Shown: in pieces, positions 42,012 through 51,018 of the stretch
How positions within the stretch are numbered: position 1 is the first letter of the stretch
Layout: the number at the start of each line of letters is the position of its first letter
Assembly: GCF_014174255.1 (NCBI RefSeq)
Contig: NZ_JABEQJ010000005.1
Location: 115,459-179,458 of the forward strand
Source: Gluconacetobacter sacchari
Lineage (GTDB): Bacteria > Pseudomonadota > Alphaproteobacteria > Acetobacterales > Acetobacteraceae
Direction: 5' to 3'
Length of the DNA stretch: 64,000 bases
Made by a program: the position numbers and the translations under genes
Notes under the pieces: generated by a model
What the model was told of the DNA's origin: nothing
Seen by the model: only the letters and a program-made list of their open reading frames with translations
Databases searched by the model: none

Positions 42012-42194
42012 ATGTTCGTAAAACCCGCCCCGGGCCGTGCCGTGCGCATTCCCGGAGCCCGCCGGCTGTTGTCCGAGGTGGGCGAGACCGTGCCGGACAG
42101 CACGTTCTTCCAGTTGTGCCTGCGAAATGGCGATGTCGTCGAAGCCTCGCCGCCGCCCCCCCTTCCTGCCGCCGCATCTGAGGTCCCGCAATGA
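42012..42194 (+). CDS. DUF2635-type tail-module protein
   Basis: 60 residues starting MFVKPAPGRAVRIPG, then GETVPDSTFFQLCLRNGDVVEA. This short protein is typical of Mu-like tail operons, just before the sheath gene. Role unknown. Ribosome site TGAGGA upstream; overlaps the sheath ATG by 4 bases. Confidence 0.82.
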   Translation: MFVKPAPGRAVRIPGARRLLSEVGETVPDSTFFQLCLRNGDVVEASPPPPLPAAASEVPQ

Positions 42195-43687
42195 GCGACA
42201 GCATCACCATTCCGGGCTATTCCGCCAACACGCGTGTGCCCGGCATCCGCTTCGCGCTGGACAATTCGAAAGCGAATTCCGGCACGGCCGGCCGTCGGGT
42301 GCTGATCGTCGGGCAGATGCTGGCCAATGGGTCCGCCACGGCCGGCGCGGCCAGCATCTCGGCCGGCCCGTCGGACGCAGTGAAGAAATACGGGGCCGGG
42401 TCGCAATGCGCCCTGATGGTCACCCGCTACATGCTGCTCGATAGCCAGGGCGAGGTCTGGGTGCTGCCTCTGGCCGATGACGCGGCATCAGTCGCGGCAA
42501 AAGGGTCGTTGACTGTCTCTGGCACGGCTGCCGCATCCGGGACACTGGCGCTCTATTTCGGCGATGTTCTGGTGCCGGTTCTGGTCACATCCGGCGATAC
42601 GGCGGCGGCTGTCGCGGCCAACATCGTCCTGGCCGCCAGCGGCATCACGGGGTTGGCCGTCAGCCTGGCGGTGGACGGGACCACGGCGGCCAAGGTCAAT
42701 GTCACGGCCCTCAATAAAGGGGCGGCGGGCAACGATATCCTCCTCGGGCTCAATGTGCTGGGTACGGCCGCCGGGCAGGCGACGCCATCTGGCATCACCG
42801 TCACGCTGACGCAGATGACGGGCGGCACCCAGAACCCGACAGGACTGTCCAGCGCGTTGTCCGGTCTGGGCAACCGGGTCTATGACCTGTTCATCCATCC
42901 CTATACGGATGCGGCCAGCCTCACGGCGTTCCGCCAGGCGTTCGACAACCTGACCGGCCGCTGGTCGCCCGACGAACAGATCTACGGCCATGGGATCACC
43001 GCCTATCGGGGCACGTACGGGCAGGCCACGGCATTTGGGCTGACCCAGAATGATCCGCACACCACAATCATGGGCATTTCCGACAGCCCGTCGTCTCCCA
43101 TGGACTGGGCGGCCGAGATCGGTGCCCGTGCGGCCATGTCGATGCGGACCAATCCGGCACTGCCGATCACCGGCGTCGCCGGGGTCCTGAACGTTCTGCC
43201 TCCGACAGATGCCGGGCGTTTCATCGCATCGCAGCGCAACAGCCTGCTGTGGGATGGGATGTCGACGCACACGGTCGATGACAGCGGCACCGTTGCGATC
43301 GAGCGGCTGATCACGACCTACCAGACCAATGCGGGAGGGCAACCGGACGACAGCTATCTTGGGATCGAAACCCTGCTGACGGCAGAGGTGTGCCTGCAGG
43401 ACATGCAGGCCTACCTGTCCAGCCAGTTCGGCGGCTATGGGCTGGTCGCAGACGGCACCACGATCGGCGCGGGCGCCAAATTCACCACCGCCCAGCTGAT
43501 CGGCAAGGCCGTGGTTGCCCGATACCGATGGCAGGCAACCCAATACTGGGTCCAGAACGCGGACATCTTCGCCCGGAACCTGGTAGCGCAAAATGCCGGC
43601 GGCGGAACGGTGAAGCTGCTGATGCCATACGATTTCGCCAATCAGCTGTGGCAGATCGCCGGGAACTGCCAGTTCGTGAAATCGTAA
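42191..43687 (+). CDS. contractile tail sheath protein, Mu gpL type
   Basis: 498 residues. MSDSITIPGYSANTRVPGIR opening, GRRVLIVGQML, an inserted Ala/Val/Gly beta domain (SLTVSGTAAASGTLALYFG), and the conserved C-terminal core (DSYLGIETLLTAEVCLQDMQAYLSS, LMPYDFANQLWQIAGNCQF). Marks the phage as a myovirus. Confidence 0.94.
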   Translation: MSDSITIPGYSANTRVPGIRFALDNSKANSGTAGRRVLIVGQMLANGSATAGAASISAGPSDAVKKYGAGSQCALMVTRYMLLDSQGEVWVLPLADDAASVAAKGSLTVSGTAAASGTLALYFGDVLVPVLVTSGDTAAAVAANIVLAASGITGLAVSLAVDGTTAAKVNVTALNKGAAGNDILLGLNVLGTAAGQATPSGITVTLTQMTGGTQNPTGLSSALSGLGNRVYDLFIHPYTDAASLTAFRQAFDNLTGRWSPDEQIYGHGITAYRGTYGQATAFGLTQNDPHTTIMGISDSPSSPMDWAAEIGARAAMSMRTNPALPITGVAGVLNVLPPTDAGRFIASQRNSLLWDGMSTHTVDDSGTVAIERLITTYQTNAGGQPDDSYLGIETLLTAEVCLQDMQAYLSSQFGGYGLVADGTTIGAGAKFTTAQLIGKAVVARYRWQATQYWVQNADIFARNLVAQNAGGGTVKLLMPYDFANQLWQIAGNCQFVKS

Positions 43688-43696
43688 GGGGAAATC

Positions 43697-44074
43697 ATGA
43701 CAGTCTATCGTGGTCCCCTTGCGGGGCAAGCGACGCTGACGATCAACGGATCGTCCTTTGACATCGTCGGGGAGGCCCAGCACCAGGCATCCGGGCCGGT
43801 GAACGAGACCCTGAAAGGCCAGAGTCGGGTCGAGGGTTTTTCGTCGATGCCCGGCGAAGGGTTTATCCAGGCGACCCTGCGCGACCGGCCCGACTTCGAT
43901 GCTGGATCGCTCCAGGGCGCCAGCGGACTGACCGTGGTGCTGCTCAAGGCGAACGGCCAGGTCGTGACAGCCGTGGATGCGTGGCAGACCGAGCGCATCA
44001 ACGTGAACACGCAGGAGGGCACGTTCGAATTCCACTGCGAGAGCGACACCGTAACCGTGGATGTGGTGGCATGA
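43697..44074 (+). CDS. tail tube protein, Mu gpM type
   Basis: 125 residues. YRGPLAGQATLTINGSSFDIVGEAQHQ, RVEGFSSMPGEGFIQATLRDRP and the C-terminal EGTFEFHCESDTVTVDVV fit the Mu-type tube. Forms the inner tube on which the sheath contracts. Overlaps the chaperone gene by 4 bases. Confidence 0.9.
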   Translation: MTVYRGPLAGQATLTINGSSFDIVGEAQHQASGPVNETLKGQSRVEGFSSMPGEGFIQATLRDRPDFDAGSLQGASGLTVVLLKANGQVVTAVDAWQTERINVNTQEGTFEFHCESDTVTVDVVA

Positions 44075-44882
44075 CGCTGGAATTCGAACCGCTGAGCGAC
44101 GAGGCCGCTCTGGCCGCTTTTACACAATCCACGCAGTCCTATTCATCTCCCGAACGCGATACCATGCTCGTCATGGTCGAGCCGATCGAGTGGAAAAAGC
44201 AGCAATTCGATTGCCTCCGGTTGCGGGAGCCGGTCGTGGCACAGGTGCTGTTTTCAACCAGAGCGATGGGCAAGCGGCCGACCGAAGTTACGGTGCGCGA
44301 TGCTCAGCTGGACTTAGTAGAACGCGTTTCCGGCTGGCCCTCGGGGGCTGTCGGCATGCTTCAGGTCTCAGTTCAGGACAGGTGCATCATGTATCTGACC
44401 GACTTCGAGGAGGAGGCGCGACGTCCCGTGGACGCTGAACCCGAGCGGACACCGGAAATGCGGCTTTTGCTCACGGTCGCCGTTGAAGCGACGGGAAAAA
44501 GCCACTCCGAAATGGTGCTTCGCGAGCCGGTGGGGACGGAACGTCGTCGATACGACGTCGCGCGTGAGCGGGCCACCCCGGAAGCGCTCCTCCAGGCCGA
44601 AGTCAATCTCGTCGCCGACGTAAGCGGCTGGCCGCTGGCTGCGGTGCTGAAAATGCCGATCAGCGATTTCGCACGGGCAGCGGACTACCTGACCGGTTTT
44701 TTTATTCGTGGCCCGCGAACTGGGCCGATCTCCCGGCCGAGCTGAGCCGGTTTTTCACGGGCTGGACCCGGTCGGATGCTGAAACGCTGACCGGAACCGA
44801 AATGCTCGAATGGGCCGAGCGCGCCAACCGGATTTCCGAACAGCAGAAGAAGGCGATCGAGAATGGCAAACGTCGGCGCTAA
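44071..44882 (+). CDS. tail assembly chaperone, short form plus -1 frameshift fusion
   Basis: The zero-frame product is 224 residues (44071-44745). A T_TTT_TTT heptamer at 44697-44703 lets ribosomes slip to the -1 frame, which stays open to 44882 and adds 59 residues (YSWPANWADLPAELSRFF...WAERANRISEQQ). The fusion is about 270 residues. This is the conserved G/G-T (Mu gp41/gp42) organisation that precedes the tape measure. The short form itself contains two similar halves, each with an LREP motif and a VSGWP(S/L)A segment. The fusion end overlaps the tape-measure start by 20 bases. Confidence 0.85.
44697..44703 (+). promoter_or_regulatory. programmed -1 frameshift heptamer T_TTT_TTT
   Basis: Seven T in the zero frame as T TTT TTT, then ATT. 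After slippage the reading continues TAT TCG TGG. Followed by GC-rich sequence (CGTGGCCCGCGAACTGGGCC) that can form a small stimulatory stem. Confidence 0.85.
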
Positions 44883-46755
44883 GGTCACGATCTCGGCGAA
44901 CGATCGCGTCTCATCCATCGTCGACCGTATCAATGGTCGCCTGGATCGGATGCGCGCACCGGTCGAGCGGCTGCGGTCCTCATTCGGGCGCCTGGGTCGC
45001 CTCTCGGGCTTCGCGTCCCTGAACAACGGCATGCAGCGCATCGCACGGTCTGCCCTGGGCGCCTTTCGCACCATGGGCCAGATCGTTCCTGTCCTGAGCA
45101 CGATCACCGGCGCCGCCAGCGTGGCCGGGATCTACCGGCTTTCGAGCGCCTGGGCCCAGTTCGGCACCCAGTTGCGCACTGCCTCGCGTGCGATGGGCCT
45201 CGCACCCCAGAGGCTTCAGGCCATGCGCAATGCCGCCCAGTTGGCCGGCGGTTCGGGTGATGCCATGAGCAATGCGCTCCAGCAGCTGTCCACCACCCGG
45301 TGGGAGGCTGCGAACGGCTTTGCGCCGGAGGCGGCTGCGCAATTCCAGGCGCTCGGCATTTCGTTGCAGGAATTGCAGACCATTGCGCCCGACAAGATGT
45401 TCGAACGGATCGGCAGCAAGATCCGGGCGATTCACGATCCTGCCGCGCGCACGATCGCGGCCATGCAGATCTTCGGCGGCGCGGCGCAGGGTCTGCTGCC
45501 GATCTTCCAGCAGACGGAACGCGAGTATCAGGCCAACATCCGCCTGGCGGAACGCTACGGCGTCATGAATCAGCACGGCGCCGACGCGGCGGCGCGCCTG
45601 CAACGGTCGACTAGCGGCCTCGGGTTGGCAGTAGAGGGCTTTGGCAACAGCCTTGCCGAGGCCGTCGAGCCTGCTCTGCGCCCGGTTATCGATGGCATGT
45701 CCGAATGGATTGCTGCCAACCGGCAATGGATCGCACAGGACATTGCCGGCTATGTCGGCCGGTTCATGGCCTGGCTACGCAACGGCGGCTGGCAGGAGAT
45801 CAAGGACAACGTCCACGCGGCCTACCTGGAGGTGTCTAACGTCGTCGACAAACTGGGCGGTTGGGAAAATGCGGGTCGCGCCGCGCTCGGTGCGATCGCC
45901 GCCCTTTATGCGCTGCCGGTCGTGGCCGGACTGCTCCAGGTCGCGGCAGCCGTCACGTCGATCGGTACGGCACTCACAGGCGTCGGAACGGCTGCCGGCC
46001 TGGCGGGGGTGGCTATGCGGGCCGGGGTGGGTTTCGCAGCATGGGAGGCCCTGCATCCCGCCTACACTTCTGCGAACGACACGCTGTCGCCGGAGATGCG
46101 TCGATCGCTCGGACAGGACGTGACGAAAAACGATCGGCTGTTCGATGTTTACGCGCGCAGTGTCGCGTCGATCGAACATTCCCGTTACGACCAGATGGGG
46201 GGCGCCGGCGGAGCCTATGCCGGCCGGTATCAGATGGGCCGTGGCGCGATCAGCGATGCGGCTCGGTGGCTGCACGAGGATGCCCCTTCTCAGGCCCGTT
46301 TCCTGAGCGATCCCGCAATGCAGGAGCGGTATTTCCGCGCCTACACGGCGTCCAATCAGGCAACCTTGAGTGCCAACAGCGGCGCATTCCGGCGCATGGA
46401 TGCGGAGGGAAAGGGAGAGATCCTGGCCTATGCCCACAATCAGGGCGCAGGGGGCGCGCTCTCGTTCCTGCGGACGGGGCAGGTCGGAACGGATGCGAAC
46501 GGCACGCCTGGCACCGCCTATTCTGACCTTTTCGCCCGGAACGTGGCATCCGCGCCGGCCGCGATTGTTCCGCCCGGCAATATCAACGGGCCAGCGGCCA
46601 CCGTGGCGCCGCAGGGCCTGAAAGTCGAGGTCATCCACGAAAACGCGCCCCCTGGATCGAAGGTGCGCGTAACGTCCGCCAGTTCGGGGCTGCGGGTGTC
46701 ATCGGTCACTCAAAGCCGGGCGATGGCTCCGGATATATCGGGAGGGGGATTGTAA
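44863..46755 (+). CDS. tape measure protein with lysozyme-like C-terminal domain
   Basis: 630 residues. Helical N-terminus (SIVDRINGRLDRMRAPVERLRSSFGRLGRL), hydrophobic membrane segments at about 335-385 (GAIAALYALPVVAGLLQVAAAV), then a lytic domain: VASIEHSRYDQMGGAGGAYAGRYQMGRGAI, where the Glu precedes a GRYQMG motif as in transglycosylases. Sets tail length and may help penetrate peptidoglycan. Short compared with many tape measures, which predicts a short tail. Confidence 0.85.
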   Translation: MANVGAKVTISANDRVSSIVDRINGRLDRMRAPVERLRSSFGRLGRLSGFASLNNGMQRIARSALGAFRTMGQIVPVLSTITGAASVAGIYRLSSAWAQFGTQLRTASRAMGLAPQRLQAMRNAAQLAGGSGDAMSNALQQLSTTRWEAANGFAPEAAAQFQALGISLQELQTIAPDKMFERIGSKIRAIHDPAARTIAAMQIFGGAAQGLLPIFQQTEREYQANIRLAERYGVMNQHGADAAARLQRSTSGLGLAVEGFGNSLAEAVEPALRPVIDGMSEWIAANRQWIAQDIAGYVGRFMAWLRNGGWQEIKDNVHAAYLEVSNVVDKLGGWENAGRAALGAIAALYALPVVAGLLQVAAAVTSIGTALTGVGTAAGLAGVAMRAGVGFAAWEALHPAYTSANDTLSPEMRRSLGQDVTKNDRLFDVYARSVASIEHSRYDQMGGAGGAYAGRYQMGRGAISDAARWLHEDAPSQARFLSDPAMQERYFRAYTASNQATLSANSGAFRRMDAEGKGEILAYAHNQGAGGALSFLRTGQVGTDANGTPGTAYSDLFARNVASAPAAIVPPGNINGPAATVAPQGLKVEVIHENAPPGSKVRVTSASSGLRVSSVTQSRAMAPDISGGGL

Positions 46756-48063
46756 ATGTCGGGCGCACTCTCCACCTTGACGAACCTCGGCGGCCAATAC
46801 CTGCAATGCTCCTTCAGGGGCATCCCGTTCGCGGTGATGGGGACTGGCGGAGAGCCGGGCCGGAAGTTCGCCGTCCATGACTATCCGTACCGCGATACGC
46901 CCTGGGCTGAGGATATCGGCCGCAAGGGACGCATCTACCGTATCCGGGGCTTCGTGAACGGCGCATTGTGCCAGGCGCAGCGGGATCTCCTGGTCAACGC
47001 GTCGGAGACCAAAGGCAACGGGCTGCTGGTCCACCCCTCCCTCGGGGCGATCCAGGCGGCGTGCCTGCGATTCGAGTGGCGCGAACGCGATGGCTATACC
47101 AACGTCATCGATCTGGAATTTGAATTTCTCGAACAGAAAAACTACCTCAGCACCACCATTCTCACGGCGCTGCATGCCGCAATCGGAGTGGCGACGATCG
47201 CATTCAACGCGGCGTCATCGTCGGATTATGGCAGCATCGCCGCGCCTAAAATGGCAGTCGGGTCATCTGTTGTGAGCGCGGCTGTCGGCACTGCCAGCAG
47301 CTGGGCGGCAGGTGCCGTAACGGCCCTGTCGTCGCCGGCGGCCTATGCCGCCGCCGTGGCGACGGTGCCGGGCAATAATGGGCGATATACCAGCCTCAAT
47401 GCTGGCACCGTGGACCCGTCGGCCACAGTTGGCAGCGCGCTGGCGGCGCTGGCAGCCAGCCGGGAAGGCCTGGCTCGTTATGCCTCCGCCATCGGCACCC
47501 AGGCCGATGCAGCAGGCCTGGCTGCCGCCATCCTGGCCGTGCCGGAAGCCCTGCGCGGCGCAATTCCCGATCCGGGCACCCAGATCGCCCTGCTGACCCT
47601 GCTGGCACAATTCGACCAGGCCGTGCTGGCATCGTCGGCGCCGATTGGGGGCGCCATCGCGGCAGTACAGACCGCCACAGCCATGCTGTGCCGCCAGGGT
47701 GCGCTGCTCTCGATCGCGACCGCCTGTTCGGACTGGCAACCAACCTCGTCCAGTGAGGCCGAGACGCTGCGGCAATGGGTCGGCGCCCTGCTGGATGCTG
47801 AGGCAACGATCGCGGCGGATGCGGGCTACGATGCGACGTGGCAGGCGTTGCGTGCTCTGCGGGCGAACGTTTTGCAGGACCTGGCCCAGCGGGCCAGTCA
47901 GTTGCCCGACATCATCACCGTAACGCGCAACGCTCCTCTTCCTGCGCTGGTGCTGGCCCAGCAGATCTATGCCGATGCGACCCGGGCGCCGGATCTTATC
48001 CGACGCGCCAATCCCATCCACCCGGCCTTCATGCCACCCAGCTTCGAAGCGCTATCGAGCTGA
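46756..48063 (+). CDS. DNA circularisation/tail protein, Mu gpN type
   Basis: 435 residues. The N-terminal domain (LQCSFRGIPFAVMGTGGEPGRKFAVHDYPYRDTPWAEDIGRKGR) is diagnostic for Mu gpN, followed by RFEWRERDGYTNVIDLEFEFLEQ. The Ala-rich C-terminal two-thirds is helical. Part of the baseplate hub. Starts directly after the tape-measure stop. Confidence 0.9.
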   Translation: MSGALSTLTNLGGQYLQCSFRGIPFAVMGTGGEPGRKFAVHDYPYRDTPWAEDIGRKGRIYRIRGFVNGALCQAQRDLLVNASETKGNGLLVHPSLGAIQAACLRFEWRERDGYTNVIDLEFEFLEQKNYLSTTILTALHAAIGVATIAFNAASSSDYGSIAAPKMAVGSSVVSAAVGTASSWAAGAVTALSSPAAYAAAVATVPGNNGRYTSLNAGTVDPSATVGSALAALAASREGLARYASAIGTQADAAGLAAAILAVPEALRGAIPDPGTQIALLTLLAQFDQAVLASSAPIGGAIAAVQTATAMLCRQGALLSIATACSDWQPTSSSEAETLRQWVGALLDAEATIAADAGYDATWQALRALRANVLQDLAQRASQLPDIITVTRNAPLPALVLAQQIYADATRAPDLIRRANPIHPAFMPPSFEALSS

Positions 48064-48064
48064 A

Positions 48065-48445
48065 TCACGCCGCCGCGCGGCGCGGAATCAGCAGATCGGC
48101 TGGAATGCCCCAGGCGGCGCGAACAGCGGCGATCATCGACAGGCTCAGATCCCGGCGACCGGCCAGCACTTCGCTGGCGCGAGGGCGCGACCCCAGAACC
48201 TGGGCGAGATCCGCCTGCCCTAGCCTGTTCTGCTCCATGTAGAACCGGAGAACATCCACAGGATCGGGCGCCTCGATCGGGTAATGCTGGTTCTCGTAGG
48301 CTTCGATCAGCGTCGCCAGAACATCGAACCGGTCAGCTTCCGGCGTGCCGGGCGCGGGCTCAGCGTGGAAATATTGCTCGATTTCGGCGAGGGCCCATTC
48401 GTGATCCGCATCGGTCCGGATCGGTCGGATATCCATCATCATCAC
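48065..48445 (-). CDS. higA: antitoxin HigA
   Basis: About 126 residues (ATG 48436, giving MDIRPIRTDADHEW, is the likeliest of four consecutive ATGs). FDVLATLIEAYENQHYPIEAPDPVDVLRFYMEQN then the XRE HTH (LGQADLAQVLGSRPRASEVLAGRRDLS). Neutralises HigB and represses the pair. Follows the toxin in the HigBA order and overlaps it. Opposite to all surrounding tail genes. Confidence 0.9.
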   Translation of the reverse strand: MMMMDIRPIRTDADHEWALAEIEQYFHAEPAPGTPEADRFDVLATLIEAYENQHYPIEAPDPVDVLRFYMEQNRLGQADLAQVLGSRPRASEVLAGRRDLSLSMIAAVRAAWGIPADLLIPRRAAA

Positions 48446-48735
48446 ACGGTCTCCGGGTTGATTTTGTCATACTGCTTGTGTGTGCCGACAAACTTGATCA
48501 GCACGCGCTTGTAGCGATAGGCCACATGAACGATCAGGCGGTATTTATTGCCGCCGATATCGAAAATCACGCGGGAATCGCCCACGAAATCGGCGCTGCC
48601 GAACATGGCCCGGACATCCGCCGGCCCATTCCATTCGGACTTCGACACCAGTGCATACCACGCGCGCAGCGGCGTTTCTGCCTTGGGCTCGGCAGTCCAG
48701 AAATCCTTGAGGGTTTTCAGCGCGATCACGTTCAT
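48442..48735 (-). CDS. higB: toxin HigB (RelE-like mRNA interferase)
   Basis: 97 residues from MNVIALKTLKDFW. AWYALVSKSEWNGPADVRAMFGSADFVGDSRVIFDIGGNKYRLIVHVAYRYKRVLIKFVGTHKQYDKI is a typical HigB. Ribosome-dependent mRNA cleavage is family knowledge. Key basic and aromatic residues (Asn-Lys-Tyr-Arg, His-Tyr near the end) are present, so it appears intact. Confidence 0.9.
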   Translation of the reverse strand: MNVIALKTLKDFWTAEPKAETPLRAWYALVSKSEWNGPADVRAMFGSADFVGDSRVIFDIGGNKYRLIVHVAYRYKRVLIKFVGTHKQYDKINPETV

Positions 48736-48750
48736 GGGCATTTTGTAGCA

Positions 48751-48796
48751 TGTTCCATTTTTGGGAACAAGCAGAATATTCCATTTTTGGGAACAT
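48751..48796. promoter_or_regulatory. tandem higBA operators
   Basis: The 17-base sequence TTCCATTTTTGGGAACA occurs at 48753-48769 and again at 48779-48795, 26 bases apart. The first copy is part of a palindrome TGTTCC-N7-GGAACA. Located between higB and the divergent tail gene P, the right place for HigA binding. Confidence 0.82.
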
Positions 48797-48809
48797 TCGG
48801 GAGAGCCTC

Positions 48810-49997
48810 ATGTCAGACTTGCTGGCATCCATCGGCGACGTGCTGGGTTACGGCGCCCAGCCATCCGACGACGTATCGATCGTCGTCGGCAGCCTGAAAA
48901 TCAGTGGCTGGACTGAGGTGCAGATCCGCTGCGGGGTGGAAATCATGCCCTGGGCGGCGGACCTGATCGCGACGGAGTGGCAGCCGGGTAGCCAGACTGA
49001 CGTGACGATCAATGAGGGCGACGCATGCCAGATCTATATCGGTAGCGATCTGGTCCTGACCGGGTATGTGGTGACGATCGATCGTGAAATGACACCGGAC
49101 AGCCACGCCGTCCATGTCGCCGTTGCATCGAAATCGATCGATCTGGTCGATTCCGCCGCCGAGATCGCAACCTATCAGCTCAACAGCATGAATGCCCTGG
49201 CGATCATCCGGAAGCTGGCGGCAACCGCTGGAATTTCGGTCTATCCCGTGGCTGGGGCTGGCAGTGTCGATATTCAGGTCTTTTCGATTATCCTGTCAGA
49301 AACCGCCTATGAGGCGATCGAGCGCGTCTGTCGTCTGGCCAACTGCCTGTTCTACGACCGCCCGGACGGCAACATCGCCTTGGCACCGGTGGGCATTACG
49401 GTCATTCCATCCGCTTTCGCTCAGGGCAGGAATGTCGAGGCTGCACGTGTCCGCGCGAGCCAGGCAGGCCGCTTCGCCTCCATCCAGGCGATCATCCAGA
49501 CCCCTCTGGTGCTCACCCAGCCGCCGGCGAGCAATGACTATGTCAGCGAGTTCGCCGCCAAAACCGCCCCCGTCAACGCAGTCGGGTATGATAACGGCAT
49601 TAGCCGCCCCTGGCGGAGGATGCTCGTGCCCGTCGAATCCGGCGATGACGGAAATTACGACTACGCGCGCCGGCGCGTGCAGTGGGAGGCCAGTCGACGC
49701 TATGGCCGATCGCAGGTCATCGAACTGACCTGCGACGGTTGGCGCGACAACAGCGGATCCCTGTGGTCGCCCAACACGATCGCGCAGGTGAGTCTGCCGG
49801 CCCTGAAACGCGATGGCATCGAATGGCTGATCACCGAACTGGTCTTCCGCCGCGACGAAGGGGGAACGCATTGCGATGTCACGCTGATGCCGCCGGAGGC
49901 GATGGTGCCTGAGCCTATCCTGCTGCCCATGCAGGCGAACGAGGGGATGCGGGCGATCAACAGCAACAATGCCGCACCATTGCCCGGTGGCCTGTGA
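48810..49997 (+). CDS. baseplate hub protein, Mu gpP (gp44) type
   Basis: 395 residues from MSDLLASIGDVLG, with CGGGAGAG upstream. VVGSLKISGWTEVQIRCGVEIMPWAADLIATEW, INEGDACQIYIGSDLVLTGYV and GRSQVIELTCDGWRDNSGSLWSPN are gpP/gp27-like hub features. An upstream in-frame extension crosses the higBA operators. It forms the trimeric hub around the spike. Confidence 0.9.
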   Translation: MSDLLASIGDVLGYGAQPSDDVSIVVGSLKISGWTEVQIRCGVEIMPWAADLIATEWQPGSQTDVTINEGDACQIYIGSDLVLTGYVVTIDREMTPDSHAVHVAVASKSIDLVDSAAEIATYQLNSMNALAIIRKLAATAGISVYPVAGAGSVDIQVFSIILSETAYEAIERVCRLANCLFYDRPDGNIALAPVGITVIPSAFAQGRNVEAARVRASQAGRFASIQAIIQTPLVLTQPPASNDYVSEFAAKTAPVNAVGYDNGISRPWRRMLVPVESGDDGNYDYARRRVQWEASRRYGRSQVIELTCDGWRDNSGSLWSPNTIAQVSLPALKRDGIEWLITELVFRRDEGGTHCDVTLMPPEAMVPEPILLPMQANEGMRAINSNNAAPLPGGL

Positions 49998-50506
49998 GCG
50001 CCCCTCTCCGTCGGCTGGGGCAGCGGGTGCTGACGGCTCTGGGGATCGCCCGGCAAATCTCGGACACGGACGAAAGCCTGCCCGTCAGCCGGATCCAGGT
50101 AGTGCTGCCCGGCGGCGAGATCCGTTCGGATGTGCCGCTGCTCCAGCAGTACGGCGTGGCCAGCCGCCCAGTTCCGGGGGCTGACGTGGTCCTCGTTTTC
50201 CAGGGCGGTGACCGGGCCCGGGGCGTCGGTGTTGCCAGCGGCGATCAGCGCAACCGGCCCGACTACCTCCAGCCGGGCGATGTGGCGCTGTATCACCCCC
50301 GCACAGGCTCGCGGATCTGGCTGAAGGGCGATGGGTCCATCCAGATCGATCCTGCAGCCGGCCGGGGCACGATCAGCGGTGATTGGACAATCGAGGGCAC
50401 CGTCACCGCGAAAGAGGTGATCGCGGGAGTGGTTGCGCTGTCCACTCATCCCCACAGCGGCGTGCAGCCGGGAAGCGGCCAGACGGGCAAGCCCCTCGCA
50501 ACCTGA
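49994..50506 (+). CDS. baseplate spike protein, Mu gp45 type
   Basis: 170 residues, GTG start coupled to the gpP stop. VLPGGEIRSDVPLLQQYGVASRPVPGADVVLVFQGGD and DVALYHPRTGSRIWLKGDGSI belong to Mu gp45. The C-terminal THPHSGVQPGSGQTGKPL carries the HxH that in the family binds the iron ion of the membrane-piercing tip. Confidence 0.9.
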   Translation: MSAPLRRLGQRVLTALGIARQISDTDESLPVSRIQVVLPGGEIRSDVPLLQQYGVASRPVPGADVVLVFQGGDRARGVGVASGDQRNRPDYLQPGDVALYHPRTGSRIWLKGDGSIQIDPAAGRGTISGDWTIEGTVTAKEVIAGVVALSTHPHSGVQPGSGQTGKPLAT

Positions 50507-50517
50507 CGGAGCTGGAA

Positions 50518-51018
50518 ATGGACATAGCAATCGCATGGGATCCAGTTGCCGGGCGCGGCGACTGGTCGATCGTCTCTGGCGACCTTGCACTGGGCGACAG
50601 TCTCGCATCCGCAGTGCTTGTCAGCCTGTTTACGGACCGGGTGGCGGCCGACCAGCCGACATCGGCCGATACCGCCATCGGCATATCCGCATCCTCGGGA
50701 CCGGCGGGCAGCATCGCAGCCGATCGGGGCGGATGGTGGGGCGACGCGTTCGCGGATGTGCCGATCGGCTCGCGCCTATGGCAACTCCGTCGTGCCGTGA
50801 AGAGCGGTGACGCTGCCATACCAGCCGAGGTTCAGGCGATCGTGTCCGAGGCCTTGCAGTGGCTGATCGATGACGGTGTCGCATCCTCGATCGCGGTCGA
50901 CGCGTGGTGGAGCGTCGCGAACCGGCAGTCGGTCGAATTCAGGGTGTCGGTCATCGAGCCGGGGCACTCAAACTCACGCGTGTTCCAATTTTCATGGGCT
51001 TGGAAGGAAATATCGTAA
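50518..51018 (+). CDS. baseplate wedge protein, Mu gp46 type
   Basis: 166 residues from MDIAIAWDPVAGRGDW. LGDSLASAVLVSLFTDRVAADQ and GWWGDAFADVPIGSRLWQLRRA are hallmark gp46/gp25-like segments. Links hub and wedge at the baseplate. Confidence 0.9.
   Translation: MDIAIAWDPVAGRGDWSIVSGDLALGDSLASAVLVSLFTDRVAADQPTSADTAIGISASSGPAGSIAADRGGWWGDAFADVPIGSRLWQLRRAVKSGDAAIPAEVQAIVSEALQWLIDDGVASSIAVDAWWSVANRQSVEFRVSVIEPGHSNSRVFQFSWAWKEIS

Noticed and set aside
42488..44035. 515-codon minus-strand frame opposite sheath and tube
   Set aside because: Antisense to well-recognised tail genes, no ribosome site, low-complexity composition.
48751..48796. Repeats as a second attachment or origin iteron site
   Set aside because: Only two copies, placed exactly at the higB promoter and palindromic; operator use is simpler.
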